NCBI RefSeq assembly: GCF_011077955.1
Contig: NZ_JAALBX010000002.1
Coordinates: forward strand, 310,001 to 374,000
Direction: 5' to 3'
DNA: 64,000 nt
Source of the DNA: Citrobacter freundii
GTDB lineage: Bacteria; Pseudomonadota; Gammaproteobacteria; Enterobacterales; Enterobacteriaceae
Under the pieces are notes generated by a model. It saw only the letters and a list, made by a program, of their open reading frames with translations. It ran no database searches and was not told the origin of the DNA. Positions 7,386-18,909 of this stretch are shown here, in pieces. Each line of letters starts with the position of its first letter. The first letter of the stretch is position 1. The position numbers were made by a program, and so were the translations under genes.

Positions 7386-7832
7386 TTACTGTTTGCCTAT
7401 CAGAAGCGACACCAGGCCTGCCGCGATAAGCGGGCCGACCGGCACGCCGCGAAACAGCGCCACGCCTAACACCGTTCCTACCAGCAGCCCGGCGACCAGC
7501 GACGGCTGGCTGCTCATCAGCGTTACGCCGCGTCCGCCAAGCCAGGACACCACCACACCCACCGCGATTGCCACCAACGATTTCCAGTTCAAAAATGAGT
7601 GGAATAACGTCGAGGGCGGCAGGGTACCGCTGGCGATAGGGGCCATCACCCCGATGGTCAGAATGATAATCCCGATGGTCAGGCCCTGTTTTTCTATCCA
7701 CGGAAAGAACTGATTGAGCGGAGTGACGCGCACGATAATCAGTACCAGGATGGACACTGCTACCGTGGTGTTATGGCTGACAAAACCTAATGCCGCTAAC
7801 GCCAGCAGAACAAGCAACGTCATGTCGAACAT
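7386..7832 (-). CDS. yeaL: DUF441-family inner-membrane protein YeaL
   Basis: A 148-residue, four-segment integral membrane protein matching E. coli YeaL. Hydrophobic stretches occur at about 4-30, 50-70, 80-105 and 115-145, separated by short loops including a conserved [12 protein letters not shown]. The function is unknown in any organism I can cite. It keeps its usual place next to yeaK on the same strand, with about 68 bases between them, so the pair may be co-transcribed. Confidence 0.9.
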   Translation of the reverse strand: MFDMTLLVLLALAALGFVSHNTTVAVSILVLIIVRVTPLNQFFPWIEKQGLTIGIIILTIGVMAPIASGTLPPSTLFHSFLNWKSLVAIAVGVVVSWLGGRGVTLMSSQPSLVAGLLVGTVLGVALFRGVPVGPLIAAGLVSLLIGKQ

Positions 7833-7899
7833 CCCATACTCCTTGCCAAATTAAGCGCTGTGCGGCGTTTTTGCGTCGCGTTGTTTTTATTAGTCGCCG

Positions 7900-8397
7900 T
7901 CAGACACGATGAAAATCAATCAAAGTCGGCGCGGTGATACGTAGGTAGTCCTGTGTATTCATGATAATCGAATGCGTCAGTAACCCGGCATTAAACGCAA
8001 TCTCATCGAAGCGTTCAAACAAGAGCGGATCGGCTACCAGTTTAAGCTCCGGATGAAAGCTAAACGGCGGAATTGCGCCAAATTCGCAGCCGGTGAGCTT
8101 ATCCACTTCTACCGGACTTGCGAGCGATGCCTTAAGCCCGCCCAGGGAAACGGCGAGTTTTGATAAATCCGCTTGTTTGTCGGCGGCAATGATGGCCAGC
8201 ACATGCAGGCGTTGACCGTTACCTTTCACATGGCAAACCAGCGCTTTTGCCCCCTGGCCTAATGCGGTCTGGCGAATAGCGGAGACCGCCTCGCATTTTC
8301 CTACCGCTTCATGCTCGACCACGCGGTAGCGGGCGTGATGGGTATCCAGTAAATCGATAATGCGTTGATGAATAACATGACCTTGATGGTGTGACAT
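7900..8397 (-). CDS. yeaK: YbaK/ProX-domain aminoacyl-tRNA deacylase YeaK
   Basis: A 165-residue single-domain protein of the YbaK/ProX fold, which hydrolyses mischarged aminoacyl-tRNA in trans and protects translation accuracy. Landmarks are [20 protein letters not shown] at the N-terminus, a GAKALVCHV strand with the conserved lysine at about residue 47, and [11 protein letters not shown] near residue 105. Length matches E. coli YeaK. In E. coli the c-di-GMP genes cdgI and dgcJ lie between yeaH and yeaK; here a kbp-like gene occupies that place instead. Confidence 0.88.
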   Translation of the reverse strand: MSHHQGHVIHQRIIDLLDTHHARYRVVEHEAVGKCEAVSAIRQTALGQGAKALVCHVKGNGQRLHVLAIIAADKQADLSKLAVSLGGLKASLASPVEVDKLTGCEFGAIPPFSFHPELKLVADPLLFERFDEIAFNAGLLTHSIIMNTQDYLRITAPTLIDFHRV

Positions 8398-8594
8398 GGC
8401 TGATCCCTCAAAAAGTCCACAGCATTTTTGTGGCGCATTTCACCATACTGACCCCATCACGACTTTGCAATGACCAAAAGTTTCACCAAATTTTCAGCAT
8501 GCGCCAGGACAAATCAGGAAGCGCGCATCTGCGACTGGTTAAATATTCCGCGTTTTGCCAGGCTTGTAGAGTACTTTCAATGGGAGGAATCACG

Positions 8595-9041
8595 ATGGGT
8601 TTATTCGATTTTGTAAAAGATGCAGGCGAGAAACTCTGGGACACCCTGAAAGGGGACGACCATGAAAAAGGCAGCAAAGTGGAAGAGCACCTTAAAAAAA
8701 CTGGTGTGCCGGGCGCTGATAAAGTCAGCGTTAAGGTAGAAAATGGCAAAGCCGTGGTCACGGGCGATGGGCTTACTCAGGAGCAAAAAGAGAAAATCCA
8801 GGTGGCGGTAGGTAATGTCAGCGGTATTGCGAGCGTAGAGAATAATGTTACCGCAAGCGATTCGGGTAAAGAAGCGACCTACTACACCGTTAAATCAGGC
8901 GACACGCTGAGTGCCATTTCAAAACAGGTTTATGGCGACCCCAATAAATACAACGTTATTTTCGAGGCGAATAAACCGATGCTCACGCATCCCGATAAAA
9001 TCTATCCAGGCCAGGTACTGATTATTCCCGATAAGTCATAA
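8595..9041 (+). CDS. kbp: Potassium-binding BON-LysM protein (Kbp/YgaU)
   Basis: A 148-residue cytoplasmic protein matching E. coli Kbp (YgaU): N-terminal [16 protein letters not shown], a BON domain at about residues 30-92 ([19 protein letters not shown], then [13 protein letters not shown]), and a C-terminal LysM domain at about 96-146 ([19 protein letters not shown], then [11 protein letters not shown]). Kbp senses potassium by changing conformation. I chose ATG 8595, which has GGGAGGA just upstream, over an earlier in-frame start. In E. coli the gene is elsewhere (ygaU); its place here between yeaH and yeaK is unusual. Convergent with yeaH. Confidence 0.9.
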   Translation: MGLFDFVKDAGEKLWDTLKGDDHEKGSKVEEHLKKTGVPGADKVSVKVENGKAVVTGDGLTQEQKEKIQVAVGNVSGIASVENNVTASDSGKEATYYTVKSGDTLSAISKQVYGDPNKYNVIFEANKPMLTHPDKIYPGQVLIIPDKS

Positions 9042-9050
9042 CCTGAAATA

Positions 9051-9077
9051 AAAAAGCCCGGCTGCAGTGCCGGGCTT
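9051..9077 (-). terminator. Terminator between kbp and yeaH
   Basis: The stem AAGCCCGGC / GCCGGGCTT has its T tract on the minus strand, so it mainly ends yeaGH, and may also stop kbp transcription. Confidence 0.85.
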
Positions 9078-9092
9078 AATATCACGTGGCCG

Positions 9093-10424
<1,332 letters not shown>

Positions 10425-10436
10425 TCAGCGAAGTCG

Positions 10437-12371
10437 TTATGAGGATTTCCGTACCCGCAGATACCATTCGCATAACAGACGTACCTGTTTGCGTGTATAT
10501 CCTTTTTCCATCATACGATCGACAAAATCATCGTGTTTTTTCTGCTCATCGGTTGAGGTCTTGGCATTAAACGAAATAACAGGCAGTAGCTCTTCGGTGT
10601 TCGAGAACATTTTCTTCTCAATCACGGTGCGCAGCTTCTCGTAACTGGTCCAGTTCGGGTTACGGCCGCTGTTATGCGCCCGGGCGCGCAACACGAAGTT
10701 GACGATTTCATTACGGAAATCTTTCGGGTTGCTGATACCCGCCGGTTTTTCGATTTTTTCCAGTTCCGCATTCAGGGATTCGCGGTCAAACAGCTGCCCG
10801 GTATCCGGGTCGCGGTATTCTTGGTCCTGGATCCAAAAATCGGCGTAGGTGACATAACGGTCAAAAATGTTCTGCCCGTATTCCGAATAAGATTCCAGAT
10901 ACGCCGTTTGGATCTCTTTGCCAATGAACTCCGCATATTTCGGGATCAGATAGCCTTTGAGATGCTCAAGATAGCGCTCGGCCTGGTCTTGCGGGAACTG
11001 TTCGCGCTCAATTTGCTGCTCCAGCACATAGAACAGATGCACCGGGTTCGCCGCCACTTCCGCATGGTCGAAGTTGAACACGCGAGAGAGGATTTTAAAC
11101 GCAAAACGCGTCGACAACCCATTCATACCTTCATCGACACCTGCGTAGTCACGGTATTCTTGATAGGACTTCGCTTTCGGATCGGTATCTTTGAGGCTTT
11201 CCCCGTCATAGACGCGCATTTTGGAATAGATGCTCGAGTTCTCAGGATCTTTCAGACGCGAGAGAATTGAGAAGCGCGACAGCGTTTCCAGCGTGCCAGG
11301 GGCGCAAGGCGCATGGGTCAGCTCACTGTTGTTAAGCAGTTTTTCATAAATTTTGATCTCTTCAGAGATCCGCAAGCAATAAGGCACTTTGACGATGTAG
11401 ACACGGTCAAGAAAGGCCTCGTTGTTCTTGTTATTACGGAACTGTACCCACTCAGATTCGTTTGAGTGCGCCAGAATAATACCGTTGAACGGCAGGGCGG
11501 AGATGCCCTCAGTACCGTTGTAGTTACCTTCCTGAGTGGCAGTCAGTAACGGGTGCAGCACCTTGATAGGCGCTTTAAACATCTCGACGAATTCCATAAT
11601 CCCCTGGTTGGCGCGGCACAGCGCGCCGGAATAACCATAGGCATCGGGGTCGTTTTGGGCGTGATGTTCAAGCTTACGGATATCGACTTTACCGACCAGC
11701 GCCGAAATATCCTGGTTGTTTTCATCACCAGGTTCGGTTTTGGCAATAGCGACTTGCGCCAGTATCGACGGCCATACTTTTACCACTCTGAATTTGGTGA
11801 TATCGCCGCCAAATTCATGGAGCCGTTTTGCCGCCCACGGCGACATGATGGTGCCGAGGTAACGATTGGGGACCCCATACTCTTTTTCCAGAATTTGGGC
11901 ATCTTCACGCGGATTAAACAGGCAAAGCGGGTGATCGTTGACCGGGCTGCGCTCGCCGTTAGCGCTCAGCACGTAAATAGGCACACGCTGCATCAGTGAT
12001 TTCAGGCGCTCGGCAAGAGAGGATTTACCACCGCCCACCGGACCCAGCAGATACAGGATCTGCTTCTTCTCTTCCAGTCCCTGGGCTGCATGTTTCAGGT
12101 AAGAGACGATTTGTTCGATGGCTTCTTCCATGCCATAAAACTCTTCAAATGCCGGATAACGCGATATCACACGATTCGAAAAGAGACGGGAAAGCCGTGG
12201 TTCCAGGGCAGTGTCCACCATCACTGGCTCACCAATGGCCATCAGTAGCCGTTCTGCCGCGTTTGCGTAGGCACTACGATCCTGCTTACAAACAGCAAGA
12301 AATTCCTGCAGTGTGAACTCTTCGTCCTTGGCAGCTTCGTAACGCTGGCGATAGTGATCGAATATATTCAT
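10437..12371 (-). CDS. yeaG: PrkA-type serine protein kinase YeaG
   Basis: A 644-residue protein, the same length as E. coli YeaG. The N-terminal two thirds is an AAA-type PrkA domain with Walker A LGPVGGGKSSLAERLK at about residue 110, and the C-terminal part is the PrkA kinase-like region. YeaG autophosphorylates and acts in stress adaptation under nitrogen limitation. It is the first gene of the yeaGH operon. A sigma-54-type promoter sequence lies about 85-100 bases upstream of the ATG, in keeping with the NtrC control known in E. coli. Confidence 0.95.
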   Translation of the reverse strand: MNIFDHYRQRYEAAKDEEFTLQEFLAVCKQDRSAYANAAERLLMAIGEPVMVDTALEPRLSRLFSNRVISRYPAFEEFYGMEEAIEQIVSYLKHAAQGLEEKKQILYLLGPVGGGKSSLAERLKSLMQRVPIYVLSANGERSPVNDHPLCLFNPREDAQILEKEYGVPNRYLGTIMSPWAAKRLHEFGGDITKFRVVKVWPSILAQVAIAKTEPGDENNQDISALVGKVDIRKLEHHAQNDPDAYGYSGALCRANQGIMEFVEMFKAPIKVLHPLLTATQEGNYNGTEGISALPFNGIILAHSNESEWVQFRNNKNNEAFLDRVYIVKVPYCLRISEEIKIYEKLLNNSELTHAPCAPGTLETLSRFSILSRLKDPENSSIYSKMRVYDGESLKDTDPKAKSYQEYRDYAGVDEGMNGLSTRFAFKILSRVFNFDHAEVAANPVHLFYVLEQQIEREQFPQDQAERYLEHLKGYLIPKYAEFIGKEIQTAYLESYSEYGQNIFDRYVTYADFWIQDQEYRDPDTGQLFDRESLNAELEKIEKPAGISNPKDFRNEIVNFVLRARAHNSGRNPNWTSYEKLRTVIEKKMFSNTEELLPVISFNAKTSTDEQKKHDDFVDRMMEKGYTRKQVRLLCEWYLRVRKSS

Positions 12372-12797
12372 GGCATGCCGTCCTTTCGTTTTTAAGCACA
12401 GGATAAGGGCCGTTCATATGAGTAGTAGAGGCCCCCGGAAGACATTTCTGATACAGCAACCCTAATGCCAACTCTTGCGTGAACGCGCGTTGAACTGCGC
12501 TACTGCGGTCAGCGTATTTGCCTTCTCAAAATTAAGCGTAGATGGCATTTAGAAAACTTGCTGGGCCTATTTGCTAATTTCAATGACATATCAATCACTC
12601 ATCTTTAATTAAGTGTTTTTTTTACAGCGGTTTCGCCGGGTTGTCATTGGGCCGCCATAAAAATGTAAAGCGTCCGTCACGTTAGCGACAGATGATGAGT
12701 GGTTACATTTGTAAGACTTAAGTAAAAAATTTGGGGTGATCCATAAACACGGTTACACTTCGAGGCGCTGATTATTTGTTTAAGGAATAAATGGACT
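12372..12797. other. Divergent yeaG-mipA control region
   Basis: A 426-base gene-free stretch between two divergent genes. It contains the sigma-54-type promoter of yeaG near its left end. The rest is AT-rich and must hold the mipA promoter, but I cannot point to a specific -35/-10 pair with confidence. NtrC sites would be expected here too; I see none of consensus quality. Confidence 0.5.
12455..12471 (-). promoter_or_regulatory. Sigma-54-type promoter of yeaGH
   Basis: Read on the minus strand the sequence is TTGGCAT-TAGGG-TTGCT, fitting the -24/-12 consensus YTGGCAY-N5-TTGCW with exact spacing. Transcription would start about 12 bases further left, leaving a leader of roughly 70 bases before the yeaG ATG. 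Confidence 0.75.
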
Positions 12798-13544
12798 GTG
12801 ACCAAATTCAAACTTCTTGCAATGGGTATTGCGTTGGCCTCTGCCTCAACGCTGGTTCAGGCCGAAGGCCCGGTGTCGCTGGGCGTAGGCGCGGGCTATG
12901 TGGAAGGTCCGTATAAGCAGTATGACAACCATGTCCTGCCGCTACCAGTTATTGGCTATGAAGGCGAAAATGTCTGGGTCCGGGGTTTAGGCGCGGGTTT
13001 TTATTTATGGAATGATCAGACCGATAAACTGTCCGTAATGGCGTATTACTCCCCGCAATATTTCAAACCGAAGAACAGTGATAACGACCAGTTGCGCCAG
13101 CTTGATAAACGTAAAGCGACAGTCATGGCCGGTCTTTCTTATATCCATAATACTGAATATGGTTTCCTGCGTACCGCGCTGACGGGCGACACGCTCGATA
13201 ACAGCAACGGTATTCTGTGGGACATTGGCTGGTTGTATCGCTACACCAACGGCGCATTAACCCTGACCCCGGGTATTGGCGCGCAGTGGGCGAGCGAAAA
13301 TCAAAATGACTATTACTATGGCGTCAGTCGGTCTGAAGCGCGCCGCAGTGGTCTTAGCGCCTACAACCCGGATAGCGGATGGAATCCCTATCTTGAGTTA
13401 ACGGTTAACTACAAGCTGACTGACAGCTGGAATGTCTACGGCACCGGGCGTTATACCCGTCTTGATAACGAAGTGACCGACAGCCCTATGGTTGAACAAA
13501 ACTGGAGCGGCGTTTTCTCAACCGGCGTCACTTACAGTTTTTAA
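12798..13544 (+). CDS. mipA: MltA-interacting outer-membrane scaffolding protein MipA
   Basis: A 248-residue outer-membrane protein with a signal peptide ending ...TLVQA|EG at about residue 22. In E. coli MipA links the lytic transglycosylase MltA to PBP1B for murein growth. The mature protein is rich in alternating aromatic and polar strands (YLWNDQTDKLSV, TGDTLDNSNGI, YGTGRYTRL) and ends in TYSF, a typical beta-barrel C-terminal signature. The start codon is GTG, and the N-terminal match to E. coli MipA (MTKLKLLALG) supports it. It is monocistronic, followed by a strong terminator and then yeaE. Confidence 0.93.
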   Translation: MTKFKLLAMGIALASASTLVQAEGPVSLGVGAGYVEGPYKQYDNHVLPLPVIGYEGENVWVRGLGAGFYLWNDQTDKLSVMAYYSPQYFKPKNSDNDQLRQLDKRKATVMAGLSYIHNTEYGFLRTALTGDTLDNSNGILWDIGWLYRYTNGALTLTPGIGAQWASENQNDYYYGVSRSEARRSGLSAYNPDSGWNPYLELTVNYKLTDSWNVYGTGRYTRLDNEVTDSPMVEQNWSGVFSTGVTYSF

Positions 13545-13567
13545 TCAGTCGATTTGTGCAGACAAAC

Positions 13568-13588
13568 GGGGCGCTTGCGCCCCTTTTT
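13568..13588 (+). terminator. Terminator after mipA
   Basis: A perfect GGGGCGC / GCGCCCC stem with a TT loop, followed by five T. Confidence 0.9.
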
Positions 13589-13624
13589 CTTTAGTGTGAA
13601 ATAAAACGCTCACAGGAGAAAACC

Positions 13625-14479
13625 ATGGCAACGCTAACGCATTTTTTTTCGCATTCAACACCCTTGCCCGCCATTGGGCAGGGCACCTGGTATATGGGTG
13701 AAAACGCCGCCCGGCGTCGCCAGGAAGTCGCCGCGCTGCAGCGGGGGATCGATTTGGGACTGACGGTTATCGATACGGCTGAAATGTATGCTGAAGGCGG
13801 CGCGGAGCAGGTGGTGGGCGAGGCGATTCGCGGCAGACGCGACGAGGTCTATCTGGTCTCGAAGGTTTATCCCTGGAATGCGGTTGGGTACAGAGCCCAG
13901 GAGGCCTGCGAAGCAAGCCTTAAGCGCCTCGGCACCGATTATCTCGATCTCTATTTGCTGCACTGGCGCGCCACCATTCCCTTTGAAGAAACCATCAATG
14001 CCATGGAGTCATTGATGGCGCAGGGCAAAATTGGACGCTGGGGCGTTTCCAATCTCGATATCGAAGATATGCAATCGCTCTGGAAGCTTAAAGGCGGGAA
14101 AGCATGCGCCACCAATCAGGTGTTGTACCATCTCGGGTCACGCGGTATTGAATACGATTTGCTGCCATGGTGCGCGCAGAACGATTTGCCCGTTATGGCC
14201 TATTGCCCACTGGCGCAAGCGGGGCGGCTTCGTGAAGCATTGATGGAGAACCCGGTCGTCAACGCGATTGCCCGGGAAAAAGGGATAAGCGTTGCTCAGG
14301 TGCTGTTGGCATGGGTTATCCGCAATCCCTGCGTGCTTGCCATTCCGAAAGCGGCAAGTATTGCCCATGTGGAAGAAAACGCGGCGGCACTGGAAGTGAA
14401 GTTAAGCGCGCAAGAGAAGGCGCGACTGGATGAAGCTTTTCCGCCGCCACGCGAAAAAATGCCGTTGGATATAGTCTAA
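13625..14479 (+). CDS. yeaE: Aldo/keto reductase YeaE (methylglyoxal reductase)
   Basis: A 284-residue NADPH-dependent aldo/keto reductase, the same length as E. coli YeaE, which reduces methylglyoxal and other aldehydes in the cytoplasm. Catalytic tetrad landmarks are DTAEMYAEG (Asp and Tyr, residues 49-57), VSKVYPW (Lys, about 79) and YLLHWR (His, about 117); the NADPH-binding end shows IPKAASIAHVEENA. The ribosome-binding site is AGGAG. It is convergent with yeaD and ends at a long hairpin. Confidence 0.92.
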   Translation: MATLTHFFSHSTPLPAIGQGTWYMGENAARRRQEVAALQRGIDLGLTVIDTAEMYAEGGAEQVVGEAIRGRRDEVYLVSKVYPWNAVGYRAQEACEASLKRLGTDYLDLYLLHWRATIPFEETINAMESLMAQGKIGRWGVSNLDIEDMQSLWKLKGGKACATNQVLYHLGSRGIEYDLLPWCAQNDLPVMAYCPLAQAGRLREALMENPVVNAIAREKGISVAQVLLAWVIRNPCVLAIPKAASIAHVEENAAALEVKLSAQEKARLDEAFPPPREKMPLDIV

Positions 14480-14483
14480 ACCG

Positions 14484-14509
14484 CTCCCCTTACTTAAACG
14501 TAAGGGGAG
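14484..14509. terminator. Hairpin between convergent yeaE and yeaD
   Basis: A ten-base perfect stem CTCCCCTTAC / GTAAGGGGAG with a six-base loop lies between the two stop codons. It lacks a long T tract on either strand, so it may terminate weakly or protect 3' ends. Confidence 0.65.
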
Positions 14510-14518
14510 GGATCACAC

Positions 14519-15406
14519 TCAGGCTTTCTTCGTCACACGCAGGGTTTGCGCCAGGCGAGACGGTTTCTCTTCGCTGGCTTTCTGCGTGGCGGTGGCACAG
14601 GCTGTTTCTACGCAGACAAACGTTTTATATCCGTCGTCCGGCATATCCGCCATGGCTTTTGACAACGCCGGGCCTGGGTTCCAGCCCACCACGTTACAAT
14701 GGTGATGATGGATAACTTCAATGGTGCGTTTCAATGCGCCGTCGTGAATCACGCTGCAGGCTTCAGGATTCAGATAGACACGATCGGTGCGGTCAGGGAA
14801 AGTCTGTACGCCGTCAGTTAACACGCCTTCTTTGGCATCGTTCACTTTATCAATATAACGATCGCCAAGACCGCTCACTTTCACCGCATCAATATCGCCG
14901 ACGTTAAAGTAGGTGTGCAGCGCCGAGTAGGTTTCGAACTCGCCGTGGGCTTCCAGTTCCATCTCGCAGGTCGCACCCAGTTTAAAGCGCGCGAAGAGTG
15001 TGAAGTCATGTGGCCAGTACTGTTTTGTAACTTCGCTGCTATGCAGTTCAAAGGTGACGACTACGCCGTTGTCGTCTTCATTATGGGCTTTCAGCGTCCA
15101 GGGCAAATTACGGGCAAAACCATGCGAGGGCAGATCTTTTTGCGCCGCCGGGCCAAACCACGGCCAGCAAATCGGCACGCCGCCACGGATCGCTACACCT
15201 TGGCTGAAAGGCGTTGTGGCGCTTAACCACAGCACTTCCTCTTCGCCAGCCGGTTTCCAGGAAAGCAGATGAGCGCCCTGTAAGGTCAGAGATGCGCGCA
15301 CCTTAGGATGCTCGATCACCACAACATCCAGCTCATCCATTTTGCGTAACGAAATCACAGGCGTGATTTGTTCTAAAACCGGCAATGCGAAAATGCTATC
15401 AATCAT
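14519..15406 (-). CDS. yeaD: D-hexose-6-phosphate mutarotase YeaD
   Basis: A 295-residue galactose-mutarotase-fold enzyme that interconverts the alpha and beta anomers of glucose 6-phosphate. Conserved blocks are LQGAHLLSWKPAGEEEVLWLS, AIRGGVPICWPWFGP, HGFARN (His at about residue 97), LHTYFNVGDI and WNPGPALSKAM. I prefer the ATG at 15406, because the AGAGGA site is eight bases from it but only two from the earlier ATG at 15412; E. coli YeaD begins MIKKIFALP. It follows gapA on the same strand beyond a gapA terminator, as in E. coli. Confidence 0.92.
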   Translation of the reverse strand: MIDSIFALPVLEQITPVISLRKMDELDVVVIEHPKVRASLTLQGAHLLSWKPAGEEEVLWLSATTPFSQGVAIRGGVPICWPWFGPAAQKDLPSHGFARNLPWTLKAHNEDDNGVVVTFELHSSEVTKQYWPHDFTLFARFKLGATCEMELEAHGEFETYSALHTYFNVGDIDAVKVSGLGDRYIDKVNDAKEGVLTDGVQTFPDRTDRVYLNPEACSVIHDGALKRTIEVIHHHHCNVVGWNPGPALSKAMADMPDDGYKTFVCVETACATATQKASEEKPSRLAQTLRVTKKA

Positions 15407-15429
15407 GTCCATTATCCTCTGTTCAGACC

Positions 15430-15456
15430 AAAAAAAAGGGCGACTATTGTCGCCCT
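15430..15456 (-). terminator. Terminator after gapA
   Basis: On the minus strand the stem AGGGCGA / TCGCCCT is followed by eight T, an efficient Rho-independent terminator between gapA and yeaD. Confidence 0.92.
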
Positions 15457-15481
15457 CTAAGGATCAATCGTTCATCTCAAC

Positions 15482-16822
<1,341 letters not shown>

Positions 16823-17236
16823 ATGGCTAACACCCCTTCAAAAGACGATTTAAAAAACACGCTGACCGATGTTCAGTTCTATGTAACCCAGCAACACGGC
16901 ACGGAAGCGCCCTTCACCGGGCGTTTACTGCACAATAAACGCGAAGGCGTTTATCATTGCCTGGTGTGCGATGCGCCGCTGTTTCATTCCCAAACCAAGT
17001 ATGATTCCGGCTGCGGCTGGCCAAGCTTTTTTGAGCCGGTCAGTGACAACGCAATTCGTTATTTGAACGATTACTCTCATGGCATGCAGCGCACGGAAAT
17101 CCGCTGTGGTCACTGCGATGCGCATCTGGGGCATGTCTTCCCGGACGGCCCGCAGCCCACGGGTGAGCGTTTTTGCGTTAATTCCGCGTCGTTAAGCTTT
17201 ACTGACGATGAAAACGGCTCGCAAGTTAAAGGTTGA
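16823..17236 (+). CDS. msrB: Peptide methionine-R-sulfoxide reductase B
   Basis: A 137-residue cytoplasmic enzyme that reduces the R-epimer of methionine sulfoxide in proteins. It has both zinc-binding pairs (CLVCDAPL at about residue 45 and [12 protein letters not shown] at about 95) and the catalytic Cys in RFCVNSASL near residue 118. A longer in-frame start at 16790 is possible, but the ATG at 16823 begins [11 protein letters not shown], matching E. coli MANKPSAEELK. It is followed after 41 bases by yeaC. Confidence 0.95.
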   Translation: MANTPSKDDLKNTLTDVQFYVTQQHGTEAPFTGRLLHNKREGVYHCLVCDAPLFHSQTKYDSGCGWPSFFEPVSDNAIRYLNDYSHGMQRTEIRCGHCDAHLGHVFPDGPQPTGERFCVNSASLSFTDDENGSQVKG

Positions 17237-17277
17237 AAAATCGATTCAGCAAACTATTCCAGGGGAGCAGTGCGAAA

Positions 17278-17556
17278 ATGAACATTGATGACCTGATTAA
17301 CAGCATGACACCGGACGTTTATCAGCGCCTGGTCACCGCCGTTGAGCTGGGTAAATGGCCGGACGGGGTGGCGTTAACGGAAGAGCAAAAAGCCAACAGT
17401 ATGCAATTGGTGATGTTATGGCAGACGCGGCATAACCATAATCCCGATCACATGTCGATTGGCACCGACGGTCAGATAGTGATGAAGAGTAAACAGCAAT
17501 TCAAAGAGGAATTTGGTATCGGTTCGCCGACGATTGCAAAGCTTAAGCCTCAATAA
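17278..17556 (+). CDS. yeaC: DUF1315-family protein YeaC
   Basis: A 92-residue cytoplasmic protein matching E. coli YeaC almost throughout (MNIDDLINSMTPDVYQRL, AVELGKWPDGVALTEEQK, VMKSKQQFKEEFGI). Function unknown. I chose ATG 17278, ten bases after AGGGGAG, because the family begins MN-DD; a frame opening at 17233 adds 15 unrelated residues. It lies directly downstream of msrB and is probably co-transcribed with it, which may suggest a link to oxidative stress, but that is only context. Confidence 0.9.
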   Translation: MNIDDLINSMTPDVYQRLVTAVELGKWPDGVALTEEQKANSMQLVMLWQTRHNHNPDHMSIGTDGQIVMKSKQQFKEEFGIGSPTIAKLKPQ

Positions 17557-17723
17557 TCGGCGCCTTGCTATTCACAGAGCTTGATAGCAAGGCGACTGTT
17601 TAAATCCCAGGGTCTGAACGGTAACAGGCCACTGGTGCTTTTGCGTTAGTGAATTCTTAATAATTTACTCGCGAAATCGCTTTTCCGTTACGGGTGGTAT
17701 TCTATCCCGCAGGAGGAGCGTAT

Positions 17724-18869
17724 ATGTCTGATACATGGAAGTACCTGTTAATCCCTGAGCTAGCTGTAACATGGGTAAATTTATTGTGGTTGGGAATGCT
17801 ACTGTATTGTTTTATATGGTTTCCTTATCGGCTTCGTCGCGATAGCCGAAATGGCCAGGTGACCAAAAGCGAATTTATTCCAGAACATTATCCTGAAGGG
17901 TTTCTGGCGTATATTTTAAACGGTAATAATACATCCGCTCATTTTTTTGCCGACTGCATTGCCACATTCATAAGCAATAAATCGGTTCTTGAAGAAAAGA
18001 ACGCTGCACTGCATATCAGATGGGGTGGAACGCCAGAATCATTACCTGTAATGAAGCATGATTTTGTTTTAGCCATGCAAAACAATCTTTTTCCCCATTC
18101 GCGTGATATTAATATCAGTGGGCAGGAATTTGAGCCTTTAATGGAGCTGCGCCGGCAGGTCTCAACGATGTATAAAAATTCAGCATCCCGGTTCTTGATT
18201 CCCGGCTCCGTATCCCTTTTATTGGGATACCTGTGTACACTAGCAATGGCATGCTGGCTGGGGGTAATTTCCGAACAGGGGTTGGGTTTTGTCTTGTTCT
18301 TTCTTTATATTTTCGTTATCCCGTTCATACTTGCCTTTTTTTCTATGTTAAACAACAATAATCCGCGCCATGAAAAATTCAGGCTTAATATGCTTATCAT
18401 TCCGCTGCTAATATCAGGGCCATTTACTGCCTTTTCCCTATATTTTATTAATAACGATAATTTTGTCCTGCCACCAGGAAGCGTTTATATCTCATTTGTC
18501 TGTGCGCTGATGGGTAGTTATTTTCAAACCTATCAAACTACACATACCAATGAAGGGAAAAGGATTTTACCGGTTATTGAGGCGTACTTTGCCAGTCAAT
18601 ATTATAGCCTGCACTGCTATAAGCCCAACTCGCCGAAAACGCAATTCCCGAATATAGAAACCTTACTCCCGTATGCGATCAGTCATCTTTATCTCAAGAG
18701 CTGGAGCCAAACTGTTGAAAAACTGATGCGCAATAAAAGTGATAAGCCTTATTGGGTGCAGCAATATCAATACGCAAAAGTTGAACGCTATAAGCATTTT
18801 TTCGATGAAGCATTGTCATCAAAACCCGATAGCAACATTGTTGATACGGACTTCGGCGGGAGTGACTGA
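17724..18869 (+). CDS. Multi-TM membrane protein of unknown function
   Basis: A 381-residue protein with one hydrophobic segment at about residues 14-33, a soluble domain of roughly 120 residues, a cluster of about four membrane segments at 160-280, and a hydrophilic tail ending TDFGGSD. A GGAGGAG site precedes ATG 17724. The segment after the first TM (RRDSRNGQ...IPEHYPEGFLAYILNG) recalls the start of the C-terminal half of DUF2207 proteins, where a P-x-YxPPEG motif follows a TM; the rest does not clearly match, so this is a weak hint. It is AT-richer than its neighbours and replaces the ydjE gene found here in E. coli. It is possibly acquired. Confidence 0.7.
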   Translation: MSDTWKYLLIPELAVTWVNLLWLGMLLYCFIWFPYRLRRDSRNGQVTKSEFIPEHYPEGFLAYILNGNNTSAHFFADCIATFISNKSVLEEKNAALHIRWGGTPESLPVMKHDFVLAMQNNLFPHSRDINISGQEFEPLMELRRQVSTMYKNSASRFLIPGSVSLLLGYLCTLAMACWLGVISEQGLGFVLFFLYIFVIPFILAFFSMLNNNNPRHEKFRLNMLIIPLLISGPFTAFSLYFINNDNFVLPPGSVYISFVCALMGSYFQTYQTTHTNEGKRILPVIEAYFASQYYSLHCYKPNSPKTQFPNIETLLPYAISHLYLKSWSQTVEKLMRNKSDKPYWVQQYQYAKVERYKHFFDEALSSKPDSNIVDTDFGGSD

Positions 18870-18885
18870 GATTAAATTAAAAGCA

Positions 18886-18908
18886 GGCCCGGAAATTCCG
18901 GGCCATGT
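18886..18908 (+). terminator. Hairpin terminator before pncA end
   Basis: The stem GGCCCGGA / TCCGGGCC with a three-base loop, then ATGTTTT, lies between the convergent membrane-protein gene and pncA and may serve both. Confidence 0.75.
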
Positions 18909-18909
18909 T

